A stretch of 64,000 nucleotides of DNA from Thermodesulfovibrio aggregans (lineage in GTDB: Bacteria; Nitrospirota; Thermodesulfovibrionia; Thermodesulfovibrionales; Thermodesulfovibrionaceae), in contig NZ_BCNO01000003.1 in assembly GCF_001514535.1 (NCBI RefSeq), forward strand, positions 61,344-125,343. Reading direction: 5' to 3'. The translations under genes and the position numbers were made by a program. Below are positions 34,960 through 44,092 of the stretch, piece by piece. Under the pieces are notes generated by a model, which saw nothing but the letters and a program-made list of their open reading frames with translations, did no database searches and was not told the DNA's origin. How positions within the stretch are numbered: the stretch's first letter is position 1; the number at the start of each line of letters is the position of its first letter.

Positions 34960-36135
34960 ATGTCCTACAAAGTTAAGACAAAACCTGAAGATTTTATAGT
35001 TAAAGAGATAAGTTCAATACCTTTGAGACAGAAGGGTCAATACAATGTTTTTCTTCTAAAAAAAACAGGATGGAATACTGTTGATTTACTAAAAAAAATT
35101 GCCCATAAATTGAAAATTCCATTTAACAACATCTCCTATGGAGGAAAAAAAGACAGACATGGCATTACAGAACAGTTCATAACAATAAAAAACTTTTATC
35201 GAAAAATTAATCTGAAGGAGGATCACTTTGAACTTATCCATCTGGGTTTTTCAGTTCAACCAATGACGCCTCAATTAATTGAGGGTAATGCATTTAAAAT
35301 AACCGTAAGAGCTCTCTCGGAAAAAATGATTGATTTAATCAAAAAGACTATAGAAAAAATTAAAATCCATGGATTCGTAAACTACTTTGATGACCAGCGT
35401 TTTGGAAGCTTTGATCCAAAACAAGGATTTATTGCTGAAAAAATACTTAAAGGTCATTACAATGGAGCGCTTAAAATATATCTTACTCACATATATCCTG
35501 AGGATAAAAAATTAGCAAAGGAGAGAAAAAGAAAGATCTTTGAAAACTGGGGTAACTGGAGTATCTGCCTCAGTTTAGCGAAGACAAAGTTTGAAAAGTT
35601 TACATTCAGCTATCTTATAGAAAATCCTAAAGATTATCTATTACCTTTACAGAAAATTACCAAAGAAGAAATGTCAATGTTTTTTTCAGCCTATCAAAGT
35701 TTCATATGGAATGAAACTGTAAAAAGACTTATTAAAAATCTGCTTCCCGATAAAAATTTACTCTATCATAAAGGGATTACAGGAGACTATATCTTTTTTG
35801 ATGAAATTGATAAACAAAATTTTGCATATCTTAAGACTCTGCAAATTCCTTTAGCCTCATCAAAAGCAAAAATCTCAGATGCTACCGTTGAGAGAATATA
35901 TAATGAAATTCTCAATGAAAGACAAATAAGACCTGCCCAGTTTAATCTTAAAAAGATAAGACAGGCATTCTTTAAATCAACTCAAAGGGCAGTCATTGTT
36001 ATTCCAAAAATAAACTATAAAATTGAAGATGATGAAATTTATCAGGGGAAAAAGAAACTTCTTCTTGAATTTGTTCTTCCAAGAGGCTCATACGCAACAA
36101 TGGTTATTAAGAGAATCTTTGCAAAAAATAAGTAG
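34960..36135 (+). CDS. truD: tRNA pseudouridine(13) synthase TruD
   Basis: 391 residues. Hallmarks are KTKPEDFIVKEI at the N-terminus and the catalytic loop ISYGGKKDRHGITEQFITI (Asp in KDR). GFVNYFDDQRFGSF and the C-terminal LEFVLPRGSYATMVIKRI are also family motifs. TruD is a distinct pseudouridine synthase family, patchy in bacteria outside the Proteobacteria. Starts with no Shine-Dalgarno behind an extended -10. Confidence 0.94.
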   Translation: MSYKVKTKPEDFIVKEISSIPLRQKGQYNVFLLKKTGWNTVDLLKKIAHKLKIPFNNISYGGKKDRHGITEQFITIKNFYRKINLKEDHFELIHLGFSVQPMTPQLIEGNAFKITVRALSEKMIDLIKKTIEKIKIHGFVNYFDDQRFGSFDPKQGFIAEKILKGHYNGALKIYLTHIYPEDKKLAKERKRKIFENWGNWSICLSLAKTKFEKFTFSYLIENPKDYLLPLQKITKEEMSMFFSAYQSFIWNETVKRLIKNLLPDKNLLYHKGITGDYIFFDEIDKQNFAYLKTLQIPLASSKAKISDATVERIYNEILNERQIRPAQFNLKKIRQAFFKSTQRAVIVIPKINYKIEDDEIYQGKKKLLLEFVLPRGSYATMVIKRIFAKNK

Positions 36136-36143
36136 GAGGTCCT

Positions 36144-36560
36144 ATGCCATATTTTGTTGTTCATGAACATCATGCAAAAAGACTTCATTTTGATCTAAGA
36201 CTTGAAAAAGATGGAGTTCTTAAATCATGGGCAATTCCTAAAGGTCCTTCGATGAATCCACAGGACAAACGTCTTGCAATTCAAGTCGAAGATCATGCGC
36301 TTGAGTACGGCAATTTTGAGGGTATCATACCTGAAGGACAGTATGGTGCAGGAGAGGTATATATCTGGGATAAGGGAAACTACACCACAGTAAAAGGCTC
36401 TCTTGAAGAGGGACAGTGGGAGATTTTTATGGAAGGTGAAATCTTAAAGGGAAATTTTGTTTTACTGAAACTTAAAGGAAAAGCTGATGAGTGGCTTTTT
36501 ATCAAGAAAAAAGACAAATATGCTGACTATAACTTTAAGCTGAAACTCAGATCTCCCTGA
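36144..36560 (+). CDS. Stand-alone LigD-type 3'-phosphoesterase domain protein
   Basis: 138 residues equal to the phosphoesterase (PE) module of bacterial DNA ligase D. It has the metal-binding HEHHAKRLHFDLRLE, then SWAIPKGPS, then VEDHALEYGNFEGIIPEGQY, and DEWLFIKKKDKYA at the end. The family removes 3'-phosphates and 3'-ribonucleotides at DNA ends. No ligase or polymerase domain is attached and no Ku gene is nearby, so it is a free-standing end-healing enzyme. AGGAGG precedes the ATG. Overlaps convergent hslO by 14 bases. Confidence 0.93.
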   Translation: MPYFVVHEHHAKRLHFDLRLEKDGVLKSWAIPKGPSMNPQDKRLAIQVEDHALEYGNFEGIIPEGQYGAGEVYIWDKGNYTTVKGSLEEGQWEIFMEGEILKGNFVLLKLKGKADEWLFIKKKDKYADYNFKLKLRSP

Positions 36561-37410
36561 ATAGAATCTGTAATTCATCAACTGTTACATTATATTTTTT
36601 CTTGCAGAAGTAACATTCAACCTCAACTGTTTCACCTTCTTCAATCATTTTTTGAATTTCCTCTTTACCGAGAGTAATAATTGCATTTATGACTCTTTCT
36701 TTTGAACATGGACAAAAGTATGAAACTGAACCTCTATGGAGAACTTCTATTGGAAGTCCTACAACTTCTTCAAGTATTTTAAGGCAATCCATTCCCTGAA
36801 GTATCATTGATGATGCCGGTTGAACAGTAGAAAGCTTTCTTTCCAGGAAATCAATTATCTCAGGCTTTGTATCTGGCATTGTCTGAATCATGAATCCACC
36901 GGCAGCTTTAACTGAGTTGTCTGTGTCCACATAAACTCCGAGAGATACTGCTGAAGGAATCTGTTCAGAAACATTGAGATAATAGGCAAGATCCTTAGCA
37001 ATTTCGCCTGTTTGAAGTTCCACACTACTTTGATAATACTCCTTTAAACCAAGATCTCTAATTACATTTAGAAAGCCTTTACCAATTGCTCTTCCAACAT
37101 CAATTTTCTCATTCTTCAATCCCATGTAAATATGAGGTCTTTTTACATATGCACGAACTCTATATAGAAAATCTGCTTCAGCTACAACCTCTTTAAGAGG
37201 TCCTTCCCCCTTTATCTGAATCATTACTCTTTGCCTATCTTTCAGTGTTGATGCAAGAAGAAGACTTCCAGCAATAACTCTTCCCATGGCAGCAGTTGCA
37301 GTAGGCCAGGTATCATGAATTTTTCTCGCATACTCAACTGTTTCTGTGCATACTGTTGCCACAACAAAAACATGCTCATCCTTTATTAATCCCTTTACAA
37401 CTTCATCCAT
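36547..37410 (-). CDS. hslO: Hsp33 redox-regulated chaperonin
   Basis: Holdase activated by oxidation. 287 residues with the Hsp33 fold (TWPTATAAMGRVIAGSLLLA, IQIKGEGPLKEVVAEAD, GGFMIQTMPDT) and the C-terminal zinc-binding redox switch FCPCS ... ECYFCKKKY (CxC plus CxxC). All four cysteines are present. Last gene of the greA-pyrK-pyrD-SAM hydrolase-hslO run, overlapping its neighbour by eight bases. Confidence 0.96.
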   Translation of the reverse strand: MDEVVKGLIKDEHVFVVATVCTETVEYARKIHDTWPTATAAMGRVIAGSLLLASTLKDRQRVMIQIKGEGPLKEVVAEADFLYRVRAYVKRPHIYMGLKNEKIDVGRAIGKGFLNVIRDLGLKEYYQSSVELQTGEIAKDLAYYLNVSEQIPSAVSLGVYVDTDNSVKAAGGFMIQTMPDTKPEIIDFLERKLSTVQPASSMILQGMDCLKILEEVVGLPIEVLHRGSVSYFCPCSKERVINAIITLGKEEIQKMIEEGETVEVECYFCKKKYNVTVDELQILFREI

Positions 37411-38185
37411 CTAAAAAAACCTCCACTGTTTGATTTTTCTCTAATTTTAAAGCGTTAACTGCATTCCCCATGTAAATAAATATCTCAATAAATCCATCAC
37501 TGTTTATCACTGCTGCAGGCTTATAAGGAGATTGAGAATAAAAACTTACTATTGGAAGTGTCATATCCTTTACTTTAACCTCTCTTACCTTTTTGTCTTT
37601 CGGTCTGATATTTGTTATTGCATTTCCGAATCTATCAATATAGATTATCTTGCCAATGATTCTGTCACTGAGTTCCTTAATCTCATAAAGAGTTTTGCAT
37701 AGTTTAATATCTTTAACTGGACTTCCAAATTCGCTTAAACCAATACCTTTTGAAAGCCATGCAGATACAGGTGCAAAAACATCTCTTCCCTGAAAAGTTG
37801 AAGTTTTTGCTATAAAATATCTTTTATTTTCAATGGAAACAGCATCAAAGGGCTCTTTAAGCACATAGCTTAAAATACCATTGTCTGGTGCAACAAAGTA
37901 GTGTCCCTGAGATTTAACTATTAGAGCTCTTCTCTGAGAACCAACTTCTGGATCAACAACTGCTACATGTATACTTCCTTTAGGAAAGTATTTAAAACTC
38001 TCATTCAGAACAAATGCGGCATCCTCAACTGCCTGAGGTTCAATTTCGTGTGTAATATCAACTATCTTTGCATCTGGATTAATACTTAGAATAACTCCCT
38101 TCATCTGAGCAACAAAAGAGTCTTTTAGACCGAAGTCTGTTAAAATTGTAATTATTTTACTGGATGAAACTTCCGATGAGTTCAT
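37403..38185 (-). CDS. SAM hydrolase / SAM hydroxide adenosyltransferase (DUF62)
   Basis: 260 residues: ILTDFGLKDSFVAQMKGVI with the conserved Asp, IVDITHEIEPQ, HVAVVDPEVGSQRRALIV and VAPDNGILSYV. This family shares the fluorinase/chlorinase fold and hydrolyses S-adenosylmethionine to adenosine and methionine using water. It overlaps pyrD by 29 bases. The physiological reason for SAM breakdown is not clear from the context. Confidence 0.93.
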   Translation of the reverse strand: MNSSEVSSSKIITILTDFGLKDSFVAQMKGVILSINPDAKIVDITHEIEPQAVEDAAFVLNESFKYFPKGSIHVAVVDPEVGSQRRALIVKSQGHYFVAPDNGILSYVLKEPFDAVSIENKRYFIAKTSTFQGRDVFAPVSAWLSKGIGLSEFGSPVKDIKLCKTLYEIKELSDRIIGKIIYIDRFGNAITNIRPKDKKVREVKVKDMTLPIVSFYSQSPYKPAAVINSDGFIEIFIYMGNAVNALKLEKNQTVEVFLDG

Positions 38186-39071
38186 TTATATCTTTTATGT
38201 TTTCTTCAATCAAAAACTGTTTAATTCCTTCAATTATCTCAACTGTTGCCCTCGGATTTATAAAGTTAGCTGTTCCAATCTGGATAGCTTTTGCTCCGAC
38301 GATTAAAAACTGTAAAGCATCCTCTGCACTTACAATACCTCCTATTCCAATGACAGGAATTTTTACAGCCTGTACGGTTTCCCAAACTGCTCTTAATGCT
38401 ATAGGCTTTATTGCAGGACCTGATAGACCTCCAGTAGGAGTTCCTAACATGCTTTTACGGGTTTTTATGTCAATAACCATCGCAGGAATCGTATTAATAA
38501 GAGAGACAGCATCTGCTCCTTCATCTTCGCAAATCTTTGCCATTAAGGCAATATCCGTAACCTGTGGAGAAAGTTTAACTATTAAAGTCTTTTTAGTGAC
38601 TGCCCTAACCTCTTTCACTGCCTTTCTAAGAAGTTCTGGCTCTAATCCCATTTTTCTCCATTCAGTTGTTTTATTAGGACATGATACATTCATCTCGAGA
38701 GCATGAACATCTTCTAAAGAATCAAGTAAATAGGCTATCTCAATATATTCATCAAGATTTTCACCGAAAAAGTTAACTATTATGTTTGTTTTATACTTTC
38801 TGAGAAATGGGAGTTTTTCATTCTTAAAAGCTTCAAAACCAATGTTCTGAAGCCCTATTGAATTTATCATTCCACATGCAGTTTCATAAATTCTTGGTGG
38901 AGGATTACCCTGCTTCGGTCTTAATGAAAGCCCTTTGACAACAACTCCACCTAAAAGATTAAGATCAACAAATTGTGAATACTCAAGACCATATCCAAAA
39001 GTGCCAGAAGCTGTCAGTACAGGATTTTTAAATGTAAGATTTCCTATTTTAACTTCTAAAGAAGGTATCAT
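38157..39071 (-). CDS. pyrD: Dihydroorotate dehydrogenase B, catalytic subunit
   Basis: FMN enzyme of pyrimidine synthesis. 304 residues, class 1B: NPVLTASGTFGYGLEY, the active-site Cys in MNVSCPNKT, KLSPQVTDI, INTIPAM, and the FMN phosphate site GIGGIVSAEDAL. It pairs with PyrK upstream, which makes the NAD-dependent heterotetramer. Four-base overlap with pyrK. Confidence 0.96.
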   Translation of the reverse strand: MIPSLEVKIGNLTFKNPVLTASGTFGYGLEYSQFVDLNLLGGVVVKGLSLRPKQGNPPPRIYETACGMINSIGLQNIGFEAFKNEKLPFLRKYKTNIIVNFFGENLDEYIEIAYLLDSLEDVHALEMNVSCPNKTTEWRKMGLEPELLRKAVKEVRAVTKKTLIVKLSPQVTDIALMAKICEDEGADAVSLINTIPAMVIDIKTRKSMLGTPTGGLSGPAIKPIALRAVWETVQAVKIPVIGIGGIVSAEDALQFLIVGAKAIQIGTANFINPRATVEIIEGIKQFLIEENIKDINELIGSFIQ

Positions 39072-39814
39072 AACAGAAGTTCCCTAATATCAAAAACAGG
39101 TCCATCAGTGCAGACTCTTTTAAACCCCTCTTTTGTCTCTATTACACAGCCAAGGCAAGCTCCTACTCCGCAAGCCATTCTCTCCTCTGTAGCTACATAG
39201 CACACCTGAGATTCTTTTACCACTTTTTTAAGTTCCTTAAGCATTACCATAGGTCCGCAAGCATAGATAGGTAAGGATAGATTTTTACATTTTTCTTTAA
39301 CTAACTCTGTAACAATACCCTTGTAAGTGTATGGGCATTCCATTTCAGTCGATATGTACATTTCTTTTGTAATTTCTCTCAATTCATCGTAAAAGAGTAT
39401 CTCCCTTTCTTCTCTCACTCCATAAAAGAGATAGGCTCTCTTTGGAAATCTTTTCATAAGATAATAGACTGAAGCAAGACCAATACCGCCTGCAATCACT
39501 ATAAAATCACCTTGGGGAAAGGGATACCATCTTCCAAAAGGACCTGACAAAGTTATGTAGTCGTCTTTTTTAAAGGTGCTGAGAATCCTTGTTCCCTTCC
39601 CTTTTACCCTGTACAAAAACTTTATTTCACCTGAAACATGGTCAAATATGCTAAAAGGTCTTGAAAGCAGAGGATCAAGTCTTTGATTTAGCTTTAAAAG
39701 GCAAAACTGTCCTGGTTTTGATTGAATCTCATCAGGAGATTCAACGCAAAGTAAATAGATATCCTTTGTTAGTTGTTCGTTTTTAATTATTTTTGCCCTA
39801 AATAGCTTATTCAA
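39068..39814 (-). CDS. pyrK: Dihydroorotate dehydrogenase B, electron transfer subunit
   Basis: 248 residues: ferredoxin-reductase-type FAD domain ([12 protein letters not shown] with the RPFS motif), NAD domain ([17 protein letters not shown]), and the C-terminal [2Fe-2S] cysteines [21 protein letters not shown]. Transfers electrons from PyrD flavin to NAD. Overlaps greA by eight bases. Confidence 0.95.
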   Translation of the reverse strand: MNKLFRAKIIKNEQLTKDIYLLCVESPDEIQSKPGQFCLLKLNQRLDPLLSRPFSIFDHVSGEIKFLYRVKGKGTRILSTFKKDDYITLSGPFGRWYPFPQGDFIVIAGGIGLASVYYLMKRFPKRAYLFYGVREEREILFYDELREITKEMYISTEMECPYTYKGIVTELVKEKCKNLSLPIYACGPMVMLKELKKVVKESQVCYVATEERMACGVGACLGCVIETKEGFKRVCTDGPVFDIRELLL

Positions 39815-40280
39815 AGCTTATTGATATGATTTCGTAGTTAATTACTCTTGCAGGAGCTTTTATTGTGACCTGATCACCAACTTCTTTACCTATAAGAGCT
39901 TTTCCTACTGGCGAAGTAATTGAAATTTTTCCATTTTTTACATCTGCCTCTTCAGGACCAACAAGATGAAACTCTTTTTCTTCTCCTGTATCAATGTCAA
40001 CAACTCTTACCTTTGCACCGAAAGCAACTTTATCCTGATTTATTTTTGCTGGATCAATCACATAAGCACGGGAAAGCTTTGCCTGAAGTTCCTGAATTCT
40101 TCCTTCAATAAATGATTGCTTTTCCCTTGCTGCATGATATTCTGCATTTTCTGATAAATCTCCATGAGCCCTTGCTTCTGCAATTGCCTTTATTATTGCA
40201 GGGCGCTCAACTTTTATAAGTCTATCAAGCTCTTCTTTCAGTTTTTCGTATCCTTCAGGTGTCATTGGAATTCTATCCAT
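39807..40280 (-). CDS. greA: Transcription elongation factor GreA
   Basis: Rescues backtracked RNA polymerase. 157 residues: an N-terminal coiled coil with the acidic tip [20 protein letters not shown], then a C-terminal FKBP-like domain ([38 protein letters not shown]). The ATG follows GGAGGCGAGGAG. It probably heads the pyrimidine/hslO run. Confidence 0.96.
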   Translation of the reverse strand: MDRIPMTPEGYEKLKEELDRLIKVERPAIIKAIAEARAHGDLSENAEYHAAREKQSFIEGRIQELQAKLSRAYVIDPAKINQDKVAFGAKVRVVDIDTGEEKEFHLVGPEEADVKNGKISITSPVGKALIGKEVGDQVTIKAPARVINYEIISISFE

Positions 40281-40375
40281 CTTTAGTCTCCTCGCCTCCT
40301 TTTTTCATCTCATGCATTATTTAATTTAGCAGAATTTTAGCTTTTCAGTAAAGTTATAATGACTTCTTATTAAAC

Positions 40376-42079
40376 TTACCATGATCCACCACCCCCACCT
40401 CCTCCACCACCTCCAGAAAATCCTCCACCTCCGCTACCACTTCCTGAAGACCGAGGCGCAGAGGAAAGTATTTGAGTTGCTTCACTTGTAAAGGTATTAA
40501 TAGCATAAGCAAAAGAAGAAGGGGAAAAGCTTCCTTTACCATAATACCAATTTGGTGGCTCTGTAAATAATCCTTCAAAGGCAGTTGCCCATTTTTCAGC
40601 TTCTCCAAAGGCAATTGCAAAGGGAAGGTTTCTCTCAAAAACCTCAGGTATTTTTTCAGGTGGGAAAAGCTTTTCTATAACACTTTTCTCAACTCTACTT
40701 ATAAACTCCTCATAACCTTTAAGATATTCCTTCATTTGAGTTCCTTTAGAAGTCTTTCTTGGCATGAATTGACCTACTATAAAAAGAGAAATGGCAGTAA
40801 CTATACCTGAGACCAAAAGAGGAAAGGGAGGAGTAACTTGCGATGCACCAAAAGCAATGCTGAGAAAGATTGTTAAGATGAATACGATGATAGCAAATAG
40901 GGCATATTTATTTTTAACGCTCATTGGATTTTCTGTAAAAAATCCCTTCCTTGTTAAACTTGAAAAAGCTGATTTTGTAATTCCAGGTATGAATCTGTAA
41001 AACTTCTTTTTAAGCTCAGATAGTTTACGCATCTTTCTTCCTTCAAAAATGGCATTAAGAATTTTAAGGTCAAAATCTTTTGACTGTATCTCACTATCTA
41101 AATCCTTAATCTTTTCAAAAATATAATCCCTTCTCTTACCCAAAAGAAATCCTTTCTCTTCAGTTTCTGTGATTTTTATATAACCTCTTCTTGCCAGATC
41201 TATAATCTCTGCTACAATATCTCGTGTATCTGTTTTTTCATCAATTAAAGTACCTGCCTCAAGAGGAGTCATATCCTCAGGCGGCTCATACTGAACCTGT
41301 ACTACTCCTCTTCCTCCAACATCTCTACCTTTTCTATACCATAGCCAATATAAAAATATAAAAAGTGATGGAATATAAACAGCCACATAAATCCATGGAT
41401 TTTTCCACCATGGAGGACCTGTCTGTATTGGTATAAGACCAGCAGGCCAGCCAACAGCTATGGTCATTCCTTCATGGGGAGAAAGAGATCTTGTAAGAAT
41501 AAAAGTTAGTTGATTTCCCTCTTTCCTGACTCTACAGTCCTTCCCTATACTGCCAAAGGCACCAGTATAGCAGGCATATTGAAGAGAGGGATTATCAAAG
41601 GGAAGATAAACTGTTGTAATTCCTGATTTAATTGGAACTGCCCATCCTGTTCCAATTGAATTCCAGTATAACTCGTCAATGTTGCCAAGACTGTAAAGGG
41701 CATATTTTACTTTATAACGAATAACATAATTCTGTATACCACTTACATAAGTTTTCGGATCACCTATCCGAATTCTGAGATTATTACCCCAACTAGAAAT
41801 ATTAATTACATAAGGATTGAATCTCTCATCAGTAACTGAAATTTCCTTAATTTCAATTTTATGCTTTTTACCACTTGGATCAATAAAATCTATAGGAATA
41901 TCCCTGTATATACCATGTTTATTTTCATAAGCAAAATCAACGGTTATTCTTTCGGTGATTTTAAGGTCTCCATTGGTCTCGACTTTTATATCTACATCAT
42001 AGTTATTTATTAACCAGCAATAGCCATTTGAAATGAAAAGGAAAAAAACAAATAGGCACAAAAAAATATTCTTTCTCAC
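40376..42079 (-). CDS. DUF2207-family membrane protein with Gly-rich tail
   Basis: 567 residues: a signal peptide (FLCLFVFFLFISNGYCW), a large extracytoplasmic DUF2207 beta domain (VETNGDLKITERITVDFAYENKHGIYRDIP), a membrane segment around residue 230, a cytoplasmic helical region (IIDLARRGYIKITE), two further membrane spans near 400, and a C-terminal glycine run ending GGGGSW. DUF2207 and LemA genes often occur together; the function is unknown. Ten bases behind lemA, same operon. Confidence 0.85.
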   Translation of the reverse strand: MRKNIFLCLFVFFLFISNGYCWLINNYDVDIKVETNGDLKITERITVDFAYENKHGIYRDIPIDFIDPSGKKHKIEIKEISVTDERFNPYVINISSWGNNLRIRIGDPKTYVSGIQNYVIRYKVKYALYSLGNIDELYWNSIGTGWAVPIKSGITTVYLPFDNPSLQYACYTGAFGSIGKDCRVRKEGNQLTFILTRSLSPHEGMTIAVGWPAGLIPIQTGPPWWKNPWIYVAVYIPSLFIFLYWLWYRKGRDVGGRGVVQVQYEPPEDMTPLEAGTLIDEKTDTRDIVAEIIDLARRGYIKITETEEKGFLLGKRRDYIFEKIKDLDSEIQSKDFDLKILNAIFEGRKMRKLSELKKKFYRFIPGITKSAFSSLTRKGFFTENPMSVKNKYALFAIIVFILTIFLSIAFGASQVTPPFPLLVSGIVTAISLFIVGQFMPRKTSKGTQMKEYLKGYEEFISRVEKSVIEKLFPPEKIPEVFERNLPFAIAFGEAEKWATAFEGLFTEPPNWYYGKGSFSPSSFAYAINTFTSEATQILSSAPRSSGSGSGGGGFSGGGGGGGGGGSW

Positions 42080-42088
42080 AACTTTACC

Positions 42089-42637
42089 TCAAAACTTTAC
42101 CTGAGGTACAGCTCTTTGCTCTTCCTCTGTCTCAAAGAATATCTTGGGAGAAAATCCTAAAGGTCCTGCAATTAAATTATTGGGGAATACTGAAATTGCC
42201 GTATTATAATCTCTTACTACTGCATTAAAATATCTTCTTGCCTGACTTATTGTCTCCTCAATGCGGGCAAGCTCATCTTGAAGTTTTTGGAAATTAGCAC
42301 TTGCCTTAAGATCAGGATAGTTTTCTGCTAAAGCAAATAACTGTCTAAGTGCTCTTGTGAGCATGTTTTCTGCTTCTATTTTTTCTTGAGGTGAAGTTGC
42401 TGATGTGGCAACATTTCTTAATTTTACAACTTCTTCAAGAGTCTTTCTCTCGTGCGAGGCATAGCCTTTTACAGTCTCTACAAGATTTGGAATAAGGTCA
42501 TGTCTTCTTTTTAGCTGTACATCAACATCAGCCCATGCTTGTTCAGTCAGAATACGTAGCTTAACTAAGCGATTGTAGATTAAGATTAACCATGCAATTA
42601 TTAATAAAACAATAAGCAAAGCAATAAGGTAAAACAT
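42089..42637 (-). CDS. lemA: LemA family protein
   Basis: 182 residues: one N-terminal membrane span (LIALLIVLLIIAWLILIYNRL), then the LemA helical domain (EQAWADVDVQLKRRHDLIPNLVETVKGYA, RRYFNAVVRDYNTAISVFPNNLIA). LemA proteins are small envelope proteins of unknown role. A strong GGGGAGG site precedes the ATG, with a clear promoter further upstream. Confidence 0.95.
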   Translation of the reverse strand: MFYLIALLIVLLIIAWLILIYNRLVKLRILTEQAWADVDVQLKRRHDLIPNLVETVKGYASHERKTLEEVVKLRNVATSATSPQEKIEAENMLTRALRQLFALAENYPDLKASANFQKLQDELARIEETISQARRYFNAVVRDYNTAISVFPNNLIAGPLGFSPKIFFETEEEQRAVPQVKF

Positions 42638-42667
42638 TCTGTCCTCCCCTGAATTTTTCTATAACAA

Positions 42668-42696
42668 ATATTACCTTGTAAAACAAAAACTGTCAA
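42668..42696 (-). promoter_or_regulatory. Sigma-70 promoter of lemA-DUF2207
   Basis: On the minus strand TTGACA, exactly 17 bases, TAATAT. It leaves a leader of about 25 bases containing the lemA ribosome-binding site. The best full consensus promoter in the window. Confidence 0.75.
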
Positions 42697-42721
42697 ATAA
42701 AATCTACATCCCTTACTTTCG

Positions 42722-43072
42722 TCACAGGATATTTTCTACAATAACCATTGCTACAGTGTAGTTTTTTTCATGGGAGAGGGATACAAGAATTCTTTTATTC
42801 ACTCCATTTATTTTTATCTCCGGTGAGCCGTCGGAGTTATTTTTTAATTCAATTTGTTTAAGGCTCAAACCTGAAGGTTTTTTAAGTGCTTTAATCACTG
42901 CTTCTTTTACAGCAAAACGAGCTGCCAGATGAGGGAAAGGATTTGAATGGCTGAAACTATAGGATATTTCTTCCTCAGTGAAAATCCTATTTAAAAATTT
43001 TTCTCCAAATTTTTCATAAATTTTTCTTATTCTTTCTACTGAAACAATATCAACTCCAACTCCTTCAATCAT
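42722..43072 (-). CDS. acpS: Holo-[acyl-carrier-protein] synthase
   Basis: Transfers phosphopantetheine from CoA to ACP. 116 residues with [12 protein letters not shown] (Mg-binding Asp) and [11 protein letters not shown] (Glu and Lys of the active site), ending [18 protein letters not shown]. Four-base overlap with dgt. Last gene of the long minus-strand run that starts at pgpA. Confidence 0.95.
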   Translation of the reverse strand: MIEGVGVDIVSVERIRKIYEKFGEKFLNRIFTEEEISYSFSHSNPFPHLAARFAVKEAVIKALKKPSGLSLKQIELKNNSDGSPEIKINGVNKRILVSLSHEKNYTVAMVIVENIL

Positions 43073-44088
43073 GGTACTGCCCAGCTTTTTGGTATGAATA
43101 TTTTTTCAAAAGTATAAAGTGCGTATCTGTCTGTCATTCCTGCAATAAAATCACATATTTTTCTGTGAAGTTCCTGTTCTGAAAGTCCTTGAGCATCAAT
43201 TATATGAGGATTTTCAAGATAGTAATTGTAAAGATTCTCAAGTATTTTTTTTGCCTTCTCAGACTCCTGTATAACTCGCTCATTGTAATAAACTTTTTCG
43301 AAGAGAAAATCTCTAAACTCATAAACCATTTCTTCCATCTCTGAAGACATGGAAATTCTTGTATAGTCTTCTCTTATTGTGGTAAAAATCACATCTCTCA
43401 CCATTCTATCAATTCGTGTTGAGTGTCTTTCTCCAAAAAACTTTAAAAACTTCTCTGGAATGTCCCTTTTTTTTATAATTCCTGCTCTCAATGCATCATC
43501 AATATCATGATTGAGATAGGCAATTATATCTCCTATTCTTACAATCTGACCTTCAAGAGTAGTTGGCTCATCACTTAAGATTTTTCCCTTACCCTTTGAA
43601 TGCTTGAGTATTCCATCTCTCACTTCAAATGTGAGATTAAGTCCTTCTCCATTTTTCTCAAGAACATCAACCACTCTTAAACTCTGCTCATAGTGCTCAA
43701 AACCTCCTGGATGAAGTTGTCTCAGTATTGCCTCGCCAGCATGCCCAAAAGGAGTATGTCCAAGATCATGTCCAAGGGCTATAGCTTCTGTAAGGTCTTC
43801 ATTCAGTCCTAATGCCCTTGCAATTGTTCTTGATATTTGAGAAACTTCAAGTACATGTGTTAGTCGGGTTCTGTAGTGATCACCCTGAGGAGAAAAGAAA
43901 ACTTGGGTTTTATGCTTTAATCTGCGAAAAGCCTTGCTGTGAATTATTCTATCTCTGTCACGCTGAAAAGGAGTTCTTATATCATCTTCCTGTTCAGGTC
44001 TAAGTCTTCCCTTTGTTTGAGAGCTTAAACAGGCTTTTGGATGGAGAACTTTGCTCTCTAACTCCTGATACTGCTGTCTAATATTCAT
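43069..44088 (-). CDS. dgt: Deoxyguanosinetriphosphate triphosphohydrolase-like HD protein
   Basis: 339 residues with HD-domain metal motifs: [25 protein letters not shown] and [15 protein letters not shown], plus [18 protein letters not shown]. Deoxynucleotide triphosphohydrolases of this type regulate or cleanse dNTP pools. The shorter dGTPase-like form, probably with broader substrate range than E. coli Dgt. Follows selA by four bases. Confidence 0.92.
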   Translation of the reverse strand: MNIRQQYQELESKVLHPKACLSSQTKGRLRPEQEDDIRTPFQRDRDRIIHSKAFRRLKHKTQVFFSPQGDHYRTRLTHVLEVSQISRTIARALGLNEDLTEAIALGHDLGHTPFGHAGEAILRQLHPGGFEHYEQSLRVVDVLEKNGEGLNLTFEVRDGILKHSKGKGKILSDEPTTLEGQIVRIGDIIAYLNHDIDDALRAGIIKKRDIPEKFLKFFGERHSTRIDRMVRDVIFTTIREDYTRISMSSEMEEMVYEFRDFLFEKVYYNERVIQESEKAKKILENLYNYYLENPHIIDAQGLSEQELHRKICDFIAGMTDRYALYTFEKIFIPKSWAVP

Positions 44089-44092
44089 AGTT

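Noticed and set aside
40354-40638. Minus-strand 94-codon frame rich in Leu and Val
   Set aside because: It is the alternative frame of the Gly-rich DUF2207 C-terminus and has no start signal of its own.
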